Translations under genes and position numbers: made by a program | The notes under the pieces: model-generated | Told to the model about the DNA's origin: nothing | Seen by the model: only the letters and a program-made list of their open reading frames with translations | Database searches by the model: none | From: Yersinia frederiksenii ATCC 33641 | Lineage (GTDB): Bacteria > Pseudomonadota > Gammaproteobacteria > Enterobacterales > Enterobacteriaceae | Assembly: GCF_000754805.1 (NCBI RefSeq) | Contig: NZ_KN150731.1 | Span: 3,273,886-3,337,885 of the forward strand | Reading direction: 5' to 3' | Length of the DNA stretch: 64,000 bases | Part shown: in pieces, positions 1-8,399 of the stretch | Layout of the letters: each line of letters starts with the position of its first letter | Numbering within the stretch: the stretch's first letter is position 1

Positions 1-19
1 AATTATCATTGTAATTACC
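1..19. promoter_or_regulatory. Possible Fur box upstream of foxA
   Basis: Bases 1-19 agree with the 19-base Fur consensus at 12 positions by my alignment. The site is about 145 bases before the foxA start, and ferric siderophore receptors are normally Fur-repressed. It touches the window edge, so flanking sequence is missing. The match is moderate. Confidence 0.4.
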
Positions 20-162
20 ACTCTCATTTAATAGATTGTGCGCTGCGGAAATAGCATGGACGCTGATTAATCATCATCTATTTTATATGCCTATACCCTT
101 CTAACTGGCTGTCAATCAATAACGCCAAGTTCTTTGGGGATAATTATCTGGGGAAGATAACT

Positions 163-2295
163 ATGTTCTCGGCTTTTTTAATAAAGCGTTCTGCTGTTTT
201 GTGCTCGCTGGCTATTTTTATTCCATTCACTTCAATGGCTGACGATACGATAGAAGTCACGGCAAAAGCCGGTCATGAAGCCGATTTACCCACCTTGGGT
301 TACACCGCCAAAACCACAAAAGGGGCAACAAAAACTGACCAGCCGCTAATTTTGACAGCGCAGTCGGTGTCGGTCATTACCCGTCAGCAAATGGATGATC
401 AAAATGTGGCGACGGTTAATCAGGCGCTGAATTACACGCCCGGTGTCTTCACCGGTTTTTCTGGCGGAGCCACCCGTTATGACACTGTCGCCTTGCGGGG
501 TTTCCATGGTGGGGATGTGAACAATACCTTCCTTGATGGCCTGCGGCTGCTCAGTGATGGCGGCAGTTATAATGTGTTACAGGTCGATCCGTGGTTTCTT
601 GAGCGCATTGACGTGATCAAAGGCCCGTCCTCGGCATTGTATGGTCAAAGTATCCCCGGCGGCGTGGTGATGATGACGTCCAAACGCCCGCAATTTACCT
701 CTGAAGGCCACTTCCGTCTGACTGCAGGTAATCACAATACACAAAACATCGCTTTTGATTATACCGATGCGATTTCCGAGCATTGGGCTTTTCGCCTGAC
801 AGGGATCACTCGCAACAGTGACACCATGTATGACCATCAGCGTGAAGAGCGTTATGCGATTGCACCGTCATTGTTGTGGCAGCCAGACGAAAATACTTCA
901 TTGTTATTGCGGGCTAATTTGCAAAAAGATCCTTCCGGTGGTTATCACAGTGCGGTTCCTGCGGATGGTAGCATCTATGGGCAGAAGCTCAGTCGTGGTT
1001 TCTTTGATGGCGAAACCAACCGCAACGTGTTTAAACGTTGGCAGCAAATCTACAGTTCTGAATTTGCGCACCAGTTCGATGACGTCTGGTCTTTCCGGCA
1101 AAATGCCAGCTATACCCATTCTAATAGTCAGTTAGAACAGGTTTATCAGGGGGGCTGGAATAGCGACCGCACGCTGATGAGTCGCTATTATTCTGGCGAA
1201 GATTCCTCACTCAATGCATTTGCGGTGGATAATCAATTGGAGGCCGATTTTGCTACAGCAGCTGTCGAACACAAGGTGCTACTGGGGATCGACTTCCAGA
1301 AGTTCCGCAATAATTTGCGTAGCGACAGCGCGTTTGCCACCACATTGAATCCTTACACCGGTATTTCTGGTGGCAGTACACTGTACAGCGATTATCTGCT
1401 GACGACCCCTGGCATTAATACATCCTATTTAAATCGCCGTTATGAGCAGAGTGGCATTTATCTGCAAGATGAAATGAAGCTGGATAATTGGCATCTGAAT
1501 TTGTCTGGCCGTTATGATCGGATGAAAACGGAAAATATTAATAAGACGGCCAATACCAGTGATGAACGCACGGATAAACACGCCAGTGGACGCGCTTCAT
1601 TGCTATATAGCTTCGATAGCGGTATTTCACCGTACGTCAGTTACAGTCAGGCCATCACACCCAGTTTATTCCCGGATGCACAGCAAAAACTGCTGAAACC
1701 GATGACCAGCGAGCAGTATGAAGTGGGTATCAAGTATCAGCCGCCGGGCAGTTCTTCACTCTATTCCGCCGCTTTATACGACCTGACACAAAATGATGTT
1801 GCAAACCGTGCGGTTCCGGCGACCTATTATGTGCCGGCAGGTAAGGTGAATTCACAGGGGCTGGAGTTGGAAGCCAGAAGCCAGATTAACGAGCGCTTAA
1901 GTGTGATTGCAGGCTATACCTATAACCGCGTGAAATTCAAAGATGCTATTGATGGTAATGATGGCAATACGCCGGTGTTAGCGCCGTCAAATATGGCGTC
2001 ACTGTGGGCGCAATATGAGGCGGGCTACGGCATCAATGTTGGTGCGGGTATCCGTTACATTGGCAAGCAGTGGGCCGATGATGCCAATACCTTACGCGTG
2101 CCTTCTTATACGCTGGGTGATGCTTCTGTTCGCGCCGATTTAGGCACTTGGGCAGCATCACTGAGGGGGGCATTCGTCCAATTGAACGTGAATAATATCA
2201 CTGATAAGAAATACGTTGCCGCCTGTTACAGTACCTCTTACTGCTACTGGGGGGCTGAGCGCTCAGTGCAGGCTACTGTAGGTTACGACTTCTGA
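163..2295 (+). CDS. foxA: Ferrioxamine TonB-dependent outer-membrane receptor FoxA
   Basis: Outer-membrane receptor that imports ferrioxamine-type hydroxamate siderophores using TonB energy. The 710-residue protein has a signal peptide (residues 1-26, cleavage after SMA), a TonB box (DTIEVTAK, about 28-35), a plug domain (about 50-160, with the RGF and GPSSALYGQ motifs) and a beta-barrel ending in the outer-membrane signature YDF. Length and sequence match what I remember of FoxA from Yersinia enterocolitica almost residue for residue. It is transcribed alone, with a possible Fur box upstream and a terminator hairpin just after the stop. Substrate is inferred from family resemblance. Confidence 0.93.
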   Translation: MFSAFLIKRSAVLCSLAIFIPFTSMADDTIEVTAKAGHEADLPTLGYTAKTTKGATKTDQPLILTAQSVSVITRQQMDDQNVATVNQALNYTPGVFTGFSGGATRYDTVALRGFHGGDVNNTFLDGLRLLSDGGSYNVLQVDPWFLERIDVIKGPSSALYGQSIPGGVVMMTSKRPQFTSEGHFRLTAGNHNTQNIAFDYTDAISEHWAFRLTGITRNSDTMYDHQREERYAIAPSLLWQPDENTSLLLRANLQKDPSGGYHSAVPADGSIYGQKLSRGFFDGETNRNVFKRWQQIYSSEFAHQFDDVWSFRQNASYTHSNSQLEQVYQGGWNSDRTLMSRYYSGEDSSLNAFAVDNQLEADFATAAVEHKVLLGIDFQKFRNNLRSDSAFATTLNPYTGISGGSTLYSDYLLTTPGINTSYLNRRYEQSGIYLQDEMKLDNWHLNLSGRYDRMKTENINKTANTSDERTDKHASGRASLLYSFDSGISPYVSYSQAITPSLFPDAQQKLLKPMTSEQYEVGIKYQPPGSSSLYSAALYDLTQNDVANRAVPATYYVPAGKVNSQGLELEARSQINERLSVIAGYTYNRVKFKDAIDGNDGNTPVLAPSNMASLWAQYEAGYGINVGAGIRYIGKQWADDANTLRVPSYTLGDASVRADLGTWAASLRGAFVQLNVNNITDKKYVAACYSTSYCYWGAERSVQATVGYDF

Positions 2296-2323
2296 TGCAT
2301 TAGTATAACGTGACTCATTACAT

Positions 2324-2352
2324 AACCCGCTTATATGGCGGGTTTATTATTT
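2324..2352 (+). terminator. Terminator after foxA
   Basis: A 7-bp GC-rich stem (AACCCGC / GCGGGTT) with a 7-base loop is followed by the T-rich run TATTATTT. It lies 28 bases after the foxA stop codon. Confidence 0.7.
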
Positions 2353-2431
2353 AAAAATAAATAACAAAGCACATGGAGAGGGAAGATGCTCGTGACAGTA
2401 TTAAAGCACATTTATAAAACTGAGGTATTTT

Positions 2432-2662
2432 ATGGCGAATGGTCATCCATTAGCTTATTTAGATAATGCTTCTTCCTGCCAAAAATCACAGGCAGTCATT
2501 GATGCAATAACAAAATGCTATAGCGAATATATGCAAATGCAGATCAAAGTGTCCATACACTCTCACCGTGCTAGAACAGGTCAGAGAACAAGTATGTTTA
2601 TTAATACTAGGTTGGTAGATGAAATAACTTTCACTCAAGGAACAATCGAAGCTATTCATTGA
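2432..2662 (+). pseudogene. Relic of a SufS-type cysteine desulfurase (N-terminal part)
   Basis: The 76-codon frame reads like the start of a class V aminotransferase of the SufS/CsdA family: LDNASSCQKSQAVIDAI resembles the LDNAATTQKP-VIDAI start, and EITFTQGTIEAI resembles the EIVFTRGTTEAI block. The roughly 15-20 residues normally between these blocks are garbled, and the frame stops before the PLP-lysine and cysteine-loop parts, so no activity is possible. No sulfur-assimilation genes flank it. I call it a decayed fragment; translation has not been shown. Confidence 0.6.
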
Positions 2663-2705
2663 GTGGCGCTCGTAGCCCACCATATTGATGGGCCGCTATC
2701 GATAC

Positions 2706-2948
2706 TTAACGCCAAAATGGGCGGCTGTAATCTCGTTTGATATCATCACGACTCAGGCCAATATCTTTTAATTGATCTGTATTCAATCGCTCCAGTATAT
2801 TGGTTGTTTTACGCCGCTCATTCCATTGATATGCATATCTGTATGTTTTTTTCCATAATCGAATAAAAATGTTGTGGCGATTCTTTGTGGCTTGTACGAC
2901 TGACGAGCAGCACTCATCTATTTGATCTTCAATTATATTATTCATCAT
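2706..2948 (-). CDS. yjiS: DUF1127 small protein, YjiS-like
   Basis: An 80-residue basic protein with the C-terminal DUF1127 signature (LERLNTDQLKDIGLSRDDI, about residues 52-71). This domain is common in short proteobacterial proteins; some family members bind RNA or affect phosphate and carbon metabolism, but the role of this one is unknown. It is divergent from the MocR-type regulator yjiR, the same pairing as in E. coli, which suggests YjiR controls it. The spacer of about 160 bases contains repeated motifs listed separately. The start ATG at 2948 follows a GAGGAG-like stretch. Confidence 0.8.
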   Translation of the reverse strand: MMNNIIEDQIDECCSSVVQATKNRHNIFIRLWKKTYRYAYQWNERRKTTNILERLNTDQLKDIGLSRDDIKRDYSRPFWR

Positions 2949-3000
2949 GACTCCTCGTCAGTAGCTGAGTCATTAGCATGAAACTTTGGCGTAAAACATT

Positions 3001-3078
3001 ACAGATGCAAATTAGGACTATTATTTCCATACAGATGTGAGATATATGAACTGAATGGTGCAAATTAATGCCATCTGT
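3001..3078. promoter_or_regulatory. Candidate MocR/YjiR operator repeats
   Basis: ACAGATG occurs at 3001-3007 and 3031-3037 and in inverted form (CATCTGT) at 3072-3078. TGCAAATTA occurs at 3006-3014 and 3059-3067. MocR-type regulators usually bind direct and inverted repeats in the spacer between their own gene and a divergent target, which is the arrangement here. Binding is inferred. Confidence 0.45.
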
Positions 3079-3107
3079 ACTGGTTGCTACTTAATTAGGT
3101 GATATCA

Positions 3108-4562
3108 ATGACTCGTTACCAACAACTGGCTGACATTCTTAGTCAGCGGATTAAAGAAGGGTTGTATAGCGCCGGTGAACGACTCCCTTCCGTCAGAGTA
3201 TTGAGTGACGAACATGGTGTCAGCATCAGTACTGTCCAACAGGCTTATCGACAATTGGAAGAGCGCCTACTTATCGAAGCGCGGGCAAAATCAGGCTATT
3301 TCGTACGTTGCTGCTCAAACCTACCTTCTTTACCCGCGACCTGCACTCATGCACAGCGGCCAGTAGAGATCTCTCAGTGGGAAAATACGCTGGCTTTCTT
3401 ACAAAGAAGCGGGCAGGAAGATATCACCTATCTGGGGGCTGGTTCACCGGATCTGTCTGCGCCGGGGCTTAAAATACTGAGTCGCTTGTTAAGCCGCGTT
3501 AGCCTCCATCAGAGTGAAGAAGTGCTGGATTATGACAATATTTACGGCACTTTGGCACTGCGTGAGCAAATTGCTCGCTTGATGCTGGACAGCGGTAATC
3601 ACCAATCGGCTGAGAATATCATTATTACATCTGGCTGCCATGGCGCATTAGCTGTGGCGCTGGGCGCGGTCTGCCAACCCGGTGACATTGTTGCTGTTGA
3701 CTCCCCAAGCTTTCATGGTGCGATGCAAACTTTGAAAGGAATGGGTATGAAAGTCATTGAAATTCCGACGGATCCGGTAGTCGGGATCAGCTTGGAAGCC
3801 TTGGAAATGGCCTTGGATCAATGGCCGATTAAGGCGGTTCAGCTTACACCGACATGTAATAATCCGCTGGGCTACAATATGCCCAATGAACGTAAAAAAG
3901 CGCTACTGTCACTCGCTCAGCGCTATGACATTGCGATTATTGAAGATGATGTTTATGGTGCTTTGGCGTATCAATATCCGCGCCCACCGACGATTGCTTC
4001 ATTTGACGATGATGGGCGTGTATTGCTATGCAGCTCTTTTTCTAAAACAGTCGCTCCCGGTTTGCGTATTGGCTGGATTGCCCCTGGGCGCTATTTAGAT
4101 AAAGCGCTGCATATGAAATATATTTCTGCCGGGCGGGTCGCCTCTCTGCCTCAATTAGCAATGGCTGAATTTATCAAGCAGGGGCATTACATGCAGCACT
4201 TGCGCCGGATGCGCCGACAATACCAACGTAATCGCGACATTATGACCAGTTGGGTGATGAAGTATTTCCCACCGAATACTTGCCTGAGCAGGCCGCAGGG
4301 GAGTTTTATGTTATGGGTCGAATTGCCACACGGATTTGATAGCCAGCGGCTTAATCGCTGTTTGTTGCCGCTAGGGGTGCAGGTTGCCGCCGGGCTTATT
4401 AGCTCAGCTTCGGGAAAATATCGTAACTGTTTGCGCCTAAGTTACAGTAAGCCGATGACGATGGAAATTGAACGTGCAGTACAAAAGGTGGGTAAGACGA
4501 TTTATGAATTGTTGGCAGAGACTGAATCTCCGAAAGCACCAGAAAAGCAGAACCAACCATAG
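3108..4562 (+). CDS. yjiR: MocR-family PLP-binding transcriptional regulator YjiR
   Basis: Fusion of an N-terminal GntR-type winged helix (about residues 1-70; SVRVLSDEHGVSISTVQQAY) and a fold-type I aminotransferase-like domain (about 100-470). The PLP-binding lysine lies in SFSK (Lys313), and the DDVYG and CNNPLG motifs of the cofactor pocket are present. MocR proteins sense PLP or amine ligands; the target here is not known, but the divergent DUF1127 gene is the obvious candidate. I place the start at the ATG at 3108, 6 bases after AGGTG, rather than the GTG at 3099; this also matches the MTRYQ start of E. coli YjiR. Confidence 0.88.
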   Translation: MTRYQQLADILSQRIKEGLYSAGERLPSVRVLSDEHGVSISTVQQAYRQLEERLLIEARAKSGYFVRCCSNLPSLPATCTHAQRPVEISQWENTLAFLQRSGQEDITYLGAGSPDLSAPGLKILSRLLSRVSLHQSEEVLDYDNIYGTLALREQIARLMLDSGNHQSAENIIITSGCHGALAVALGAVCQPGDIVAVDSPSFHGAMQTLKGMGMKVIEIPTDPVVGISLEALEMALDQWPIKAVQLTPTCNNPLGYNMPNERKKALLSLAQRYDIAIIEDDVYGALAYQYPRPPTIASFDDDGRVLLCSSFSKTVAPGLRIGWIAPGRYLDKALHMKYISAGRVASLPQLAMAEFIKQGHYMQHLRRMRRQYQRNRDIMTSWVMKYFPPNTCLSRPQGSFMLWVELPHGFDSQRLNRCLLPLGVQVAAGLISSASGKYRNCLRLSYSKPMTMEIERAVQKVGKTIYELLAETESPKAPEKQNQP

Positions 4563-4596
4563 GTTGGCTCTGGGTATAATTTAATTTGGCAGATAT

Positions 4597-5415
4597 TTAT
4601 TGACGTAAATAAATTTGCGGTAGGGCCGTTTCAGGGTGACGTGAAATGCCCAAATCGGCCTGATACCAGCGAGTTAGAGTCTCAGCATTGAGCACTTCTT
4701 CTGGTGTGCCGCAGGCCACGAGTTCACCCTGCGCCAGCAGCAAAATACGATCGGCATACAGTGCCGCCAGATTCAGATCATGCAGCACACAGCACACTGC
4801 TAAAGGCTCTTGGAGGGTGAGCTGGCGCAGTAGACGCAACGTATGTTGTTGATGATACAAATCTAATGCGGATGTCGGTTCATCAAGGAACAGCCAACGC
4901 GGCGTCGGTTCGGGTTGCCATAATTGTGCTAACACCCGCGCAAGTTGTACTCGTTGCTGCTCACCACCGGACAGTGCACGATAGTCACGCTGTGCCAGCG
5001 CCAGACAGTCCGTCTGGGCCATCACTTCTTGTAATGCATGCCGGTTTTGCGTCGCCCCATAAGGCGCGCGCCCCATCTGAATCACTTCACTGACACTAAA
5101 CGGAAACGCCAAATCACTGTATTGGCGCATCACTGCGCGGGTGCGGGCCAATGCTTGTGGCTGCCAGCTATTGAGGTTTTTCCCCAGCAACTGACACGCG
5201 CCATCTGATGGCTTAAGGTAACCGGTTAATAACCGCAGTAACGTGGATTTCCCTGCACCGTTTGGCCCGATAATCGCCACCATTTCACCGCTGGCAATTT
5301 GTAGTGAAACGTTATTAATCAGTTTTCGGCCCTGTACCTGATAGGAAAGCTGATTTGCTTCTAATAACGCCGTCGGTGTTATTGCTGCAGTGTTCATTCC
5401 TGCCATATCAACCAC
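4597..5415 (-). CDS. hmuV: Hemin ABC transporter ATP-binding protein HmuV
   Basis: Cytoplasmic ATPase that powers heme import through HmuU. The 272-residue protein has a Walker A motif (GPNGAGKST, residues 50-58), an ABC signature (LSGGEQQR, from about residue 148), a Walker B motif (WLFLDEP, about 174-180) and a switch histidine in VLHDLN. It is the last gene of the hemin operon and overlaps the end of hmuU by 8 bases, which points to translational coupling. Sequence closely resembles Yersinia HmuV/HemV. It runs convergent to yjiR. Confidence 0.95.
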   Translation of the reverse strand: MVDMAGMNTAAITPTALLEANQLSYQVQGRKLINNVSLQIASGEMVAIIGPNGAGKSTLLRLLTGYLKPSDGACQLLGKNLNSWQPQALARTRAVMRQYSDLAFPFSVSEVIQMGRAPYGATQNRHALQEVMAQTDCLALAQRDYRALSGGEQQRVQLARVLAQLWQPEPTPRWLFLDEPTSALDLYHQQHTLRLLRQLTLQEPLAVCCVLHDLNLAALYADRILLLAQGELVACGTPEEVLNAETLTRWYQADLGISRHPETALPQIYLRQ

Positions 5416-6412
5416 TACGTTGCTCCCGCTGACGTAAAATCAGCCACAGAAAATAAGGCCCACCCAGTAGGCTGGTTATCAACCCGACAGGCATTTCAGC
5501 CGGAGCAACGAGGGTTCGCGCCAGTGTATCCGCAGTCAGTAATAAGCAAGCCCCACCCAACGCAGCACCGGGCAACAGCCAGCGATGATCAGCACCAATC
5601 CGCATGCGGATAAGATGTGGGACAACCAAGCCGATAAAACCGATAACCCCACTGACTGCCACCGCGGCACCAATCAATACTGCGCTGAGTAACAGCAAGC
5701 GCAGCTTGGCTTGCCGCACATTGACGCCAAGGTAATGCGCTTCTTCATCCCCTAACTGCAATAGATTCAACTGACGTGCCTGTAATAAACCGAGTACACA
5801 AGCGGGTAAAATTAACGATGTGGCGACCAGAAGTGTCGACCACTGTGCTTGACCCAAGCTCCCCATGCTCCATAGGGAGAATTGGCGTAACTGCTGGTCA
5901 TCACTGATATAAGTCAGTACCCCGACCGCCGCACCGCATAGTGCATTGATTGCAATGCCCGCCAACAGCAAGCGCGATAAGTTGCCATGCCCCCAGCGGC
6001 TGAGGGTAAAAATAATGGCAGAAATGGCCAGACTGCCGATAAAGGCTCCCACCATATGGCTATAAAGCGCCAACAGTGGCGGTAGGCTGAATGGCATGAC
6101 AATAATCAGCCCGACACACAAGGCCGCGCCGCTGCTGATACCCAATAGGCCTGGGTCTGCCAGCGGGTTGCGGAATAACCCTTGCATGATGGCGCCGGAA
6201 ACCGCCAGCGCACATCCGACAACCACGGCTAATAGCACGCGGGGTAGGCGGATATTCAGCCAGATATGCCACATGGCATCATCTAATGATGCATGCCATA
6301 ACGTGCGAAACGAGAGGGTTAATGCCCCCATATTGGCCGAACCGAGCGCTAATAGAATCAGAATCATCAGCAAGATGCCGAGCATCAGGCGTGGATGGAT
6401 ACGGCAATTCAT
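5408..6412 (-). CDS. hmuU: Hemin ABC transporter permease HmuU
   Basis: FecCD/BtuC-family inner-membrane permease of 334 residues with about nine hydrophobic segments and the conserved coupling region [23 protein letters not shown] near residue 250-272 (given here only as landmark; key residues GFIGL and PH). It takes heme from HmuT and passes it to the cytoplasm using HmuV. Its start overlaps the hmuT stop by 4 bases. Also called hemU in Y. enterocolitica. Confidence 0.94.
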   Translation of the reverse strand: MNCRIHPRLMLGILLMILILLALGSANMGALTLSFRTLWHASLDDAMWHIWLNIRLPRVLLAVVVGCALAVSGAIMQGLFRNPLADPGLLGISSGAALCVGLIIVMPFSLPPLLALYSHMVGAFIGSLAISAIIFTLSRWGHGNLSRLLLAGIAINALCGAAVGVLTYISDDQQLRQFSLWSMGSLGQAQWSTLLVATSLILPACVLGLLQARQLNLLQLGDEEAHYLGVNVRQAKLRLLLLSAVLIGAAVAVSGVIGFIGLVVPHLIRMRIGADHRWLLPGAALGGACLLLTADTLARTLVAPAEMPVGLITSLLGGPYFLWLILRQREQRSG

Positions 6413-7248
6413 TGCGCTTGTTCCATGCCTTTGCGCAGTTGCGCCAGCACTTGCGGTGTTTCCAGACCAAAGCCGAGCAATGCCATATCATCGATCACTA
6501 ACAGGCGTTTATTTTTGCCAGCGGGTGTCAATGCCATGCCCGGTAATTTCCAGATACCATCATTGCCACCCAGAGCTCTTACACCGTCACGGGTAATTAG
6601 TAATAAATCGGGTGCGCTGGCGATAACCCCTTCTTGCGATAATGGACGATAGCGGCTGAAGCCTTGCATCGCATTATTGCCACCGGCAGCTCGGATCATG
6701 GCATCTGCTGCAGTATTTTGACCTGCGGCCATCGGCGTTAAGCCGCCGTGGCTCATGACAAACAGCACTTTGACTGGCAGTGGCGTGTTGCTCACTGCGC
6801 TCAAACGTTGCTGATAGTCTTTAATCAGTTCTTGCCCTTTTTCCTGCTGATGCAGTGCTGTAGCGACCGCATTTATCTTCGCTGCCACACTTTCTGTCGT
6901 TGTTTGACCCGGTATGGTGACCACGTTCACACCACTGTCTGCGACTTGTTTGAGCACCAGTGAAGGTTGCGCAAGTTCGCTGACCAGCAGCATGGTTGGT
7001 TTCATTGCCAGAATCCCTTCGGCGTTGAGCATGCGCATATAACCAATATCAGGCAGCTTCTGCACTGCCTGAGGTTGCAGACTGGTACTGTCACGGGCCA
7101 CAATCTCGCCACCTGCACCCAGTGCATAGGCGATTTCTGTTACATCACCACCAATGGTGACAATACGTTCTGCAGCCAATGTATTCAGCGGCAACAGCCA
7201 GGCGCTCAGTGACAGAATGAAAGGGAGTGACAGCAACCTTAGTCTCAT
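6409..7248 (-). CDS. hmuT: Periplasmic hemin-binding protein HmuT
   Basis: Class III (helical-backbone) substrate-binding protein of 279 residues. A signal peptide ends near residue 26 (LNTLAA), then [18 protein letters not shown] begins the mature BtuF-like fold. It carries heme from HmuR to HmuU. Its ATG overlaps the hmuS stop in an ATGA-type junction and its own end overlaps hmuU by 4 bases, so hmuS-T-U-V are tightly coupled. Confidence 0.94.
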   Translation of the reverse strand: MRLRLLSLPFILSLSAWLLPLNTLAAERIVTIGGDVTEIAYALGAGGEIVARDSTSLQPQAVQKLPDIGYMRMLNAEGILAMKPTMLLVSELAQPSLVLKQVADSGVNVVTIPGQTTTESVAAKINAVATALHQQEKGQELIKDYQQRLSAVSNTPLPVKVLFVMSHGGLTPMAAGQNTAADAMIRAAGGNNAMQGFSRYRPLSQEGVIASAPDLLLITRDGVRALGGNDGIWKLPGMALTPAGKNKRLLVIDDMALLGFGLETPQVLAQLRKGMEQAQ

Positions 7249-8282
7249 GCGGCGATATCCTTATTGTTTAGGCGAGCAATCTGGTCACGCCATTGGTTCT
7301 GCTCTGGTTGGCCTTCAGTACGCTGACCGTAAAGCTGAGCAAGTTGGGTGCCGTCGGCGGCAAACAGTTCCAGACTAGTGACAAACCCGTCTTTGGTTGG
7401 CTTGCGGGTAATCCAGCTTTCAGCAATGGCTGTTTCGATCAGATGTAGCGTAAAGCGCTTGTTGAAAACATTAATCCAGTCTTGATGTGGGGTTACTTTC
7501 TCAATCATGCCAGTGAAGATTTGTACACAACCACGGTTACCGACGAAAATCATGATTTCGTTCTGCTCCTGTTGCGCGATATTCAGCAATTGCGTCAGTG
7601 AGCTGTTATCAACCTGGTAAGCCAGGTCATCGCCGACGGCACGGAAGGCTTGTTGGCGAGTCAGATTATTACGTTTGAGCAACTGGAAGAACTGGTGCAC
7701 ATCAGTCATGGCACGCCATTGAGCATCAACGGTATCATCAGTGGCAGTCGGTTCAGTCACCTCGATTGTGCTTAGTGGCTCCAACTGCAATTCAGGGTTT
7801 TCTGCACTGATGAATTTTGCCAGTAGTGCATCCCAAGCGGCCATGTCAGTCCCTTCTGTGACATACACTTTATGTAAAGCATCGCCCTGATGGTCGAAGA
7901 ACTGAATGCTATGGCGCACACCGTGGCGCGTTTCTTCGGTCAAAGTAAAGACACTGGCCCACTGATTGAGGAACAAACGTAAATCCAAGTTCCGTGGATT
8001 GAGGATCAAACCGGCATGACCATTCAGATGTTGATTCTCGTAACGGCCCATTTGCTCATGTACGGCATAAGTGTTGCGAGTGATCGCTTTGACTTCACCC
8101 ACCGTTTCCAATGCTGCCAATAGAGTGCGAGCATCGGCGTGCAAACGTTTAGCATCATGTCCAACACGGCTGTGAGTCAGTTCCGCTTCTGAAATCTCCA
8201 TCAGGGTGGCTAAATCGCGCGCATATTTGCCCGGATTATCCGCTTTGTCTTGGACGTACTGCTCATATATTGACTTGCTCAT
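7245..8282 (-). CDS. hmuS: Cytoplasmic heme-handling protein HmuS (HemS/ChuS family)
   Basis: A 345-residue two-repeat HemS/ChuS protein that binds imported heme; family members degrade heme or pass it to other proteins. The duplicated fold is visible as two related halves (about 1-165 and 185-345), each with a FV.NRG/HLN-type core; [13 protein letters not shown] marks the second repeat. It follows hmuR after a 117-base gap that contains a hairpin. Whether this protein cleaves heme or only stores it cannot be told from sequence. Confidence 0.93.
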   Translation of the reverse strand: MSKSIYEQYVQDKADNPGKYARDLATLMEISEAELTHSRVGHDAKRLHADARTLLAALETVGEVKAITRNTYAVHEQMGRYENQHLNGHAGLILNPRNLDLRLFLNQWASVFTLTEETRHGVRHSIQFFDHQGDALHKVYVTEGTDMAAWDALLAKFISAENPELQLEPLSTIEVTEPTATDDTVDAQWRAMTDVHQFFQLLKRNNLTRQQAFRAVGDDLAYQVDNSSLTQLLNIAQQEQNEIMIFVGNRGCVQIFTGMIEKVTPHQDWINVFNKRFTLHLIETAIAESWITRKPTKDGFVTSLELFAADGTQLAQLYGQRTEGQPEQNQWRDQIARLNNKDIAA

Positions 8283-8339
8283 GATAACTCCCTTGTTCTA
8301 TTGATTTTTTATATGCAGGTGACAGATGTAAATGATAAT

Positions 8340-8366
8340 CCGGTAATCCACAGATTGGATTACCGG
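8340..8366 (-). terminator. Intergenic hairpin between hmuR and hmuS
   Basis: A perfect 10-bp inverted repeat (CCGGTAATCC / GGATTACCGG) with a 7-base loop lies in the 117-base spacer. On the minus strand no clean T-run follows, so it is more likely a partial terminator or an mRNA-stabilising stem that lets hmuR be expressed above the downstream genes. Confidence 0.5.
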
Positions 8367-8399
8367 ATGTGTTATTTCAGACTATCTTTTTTGTATCAG

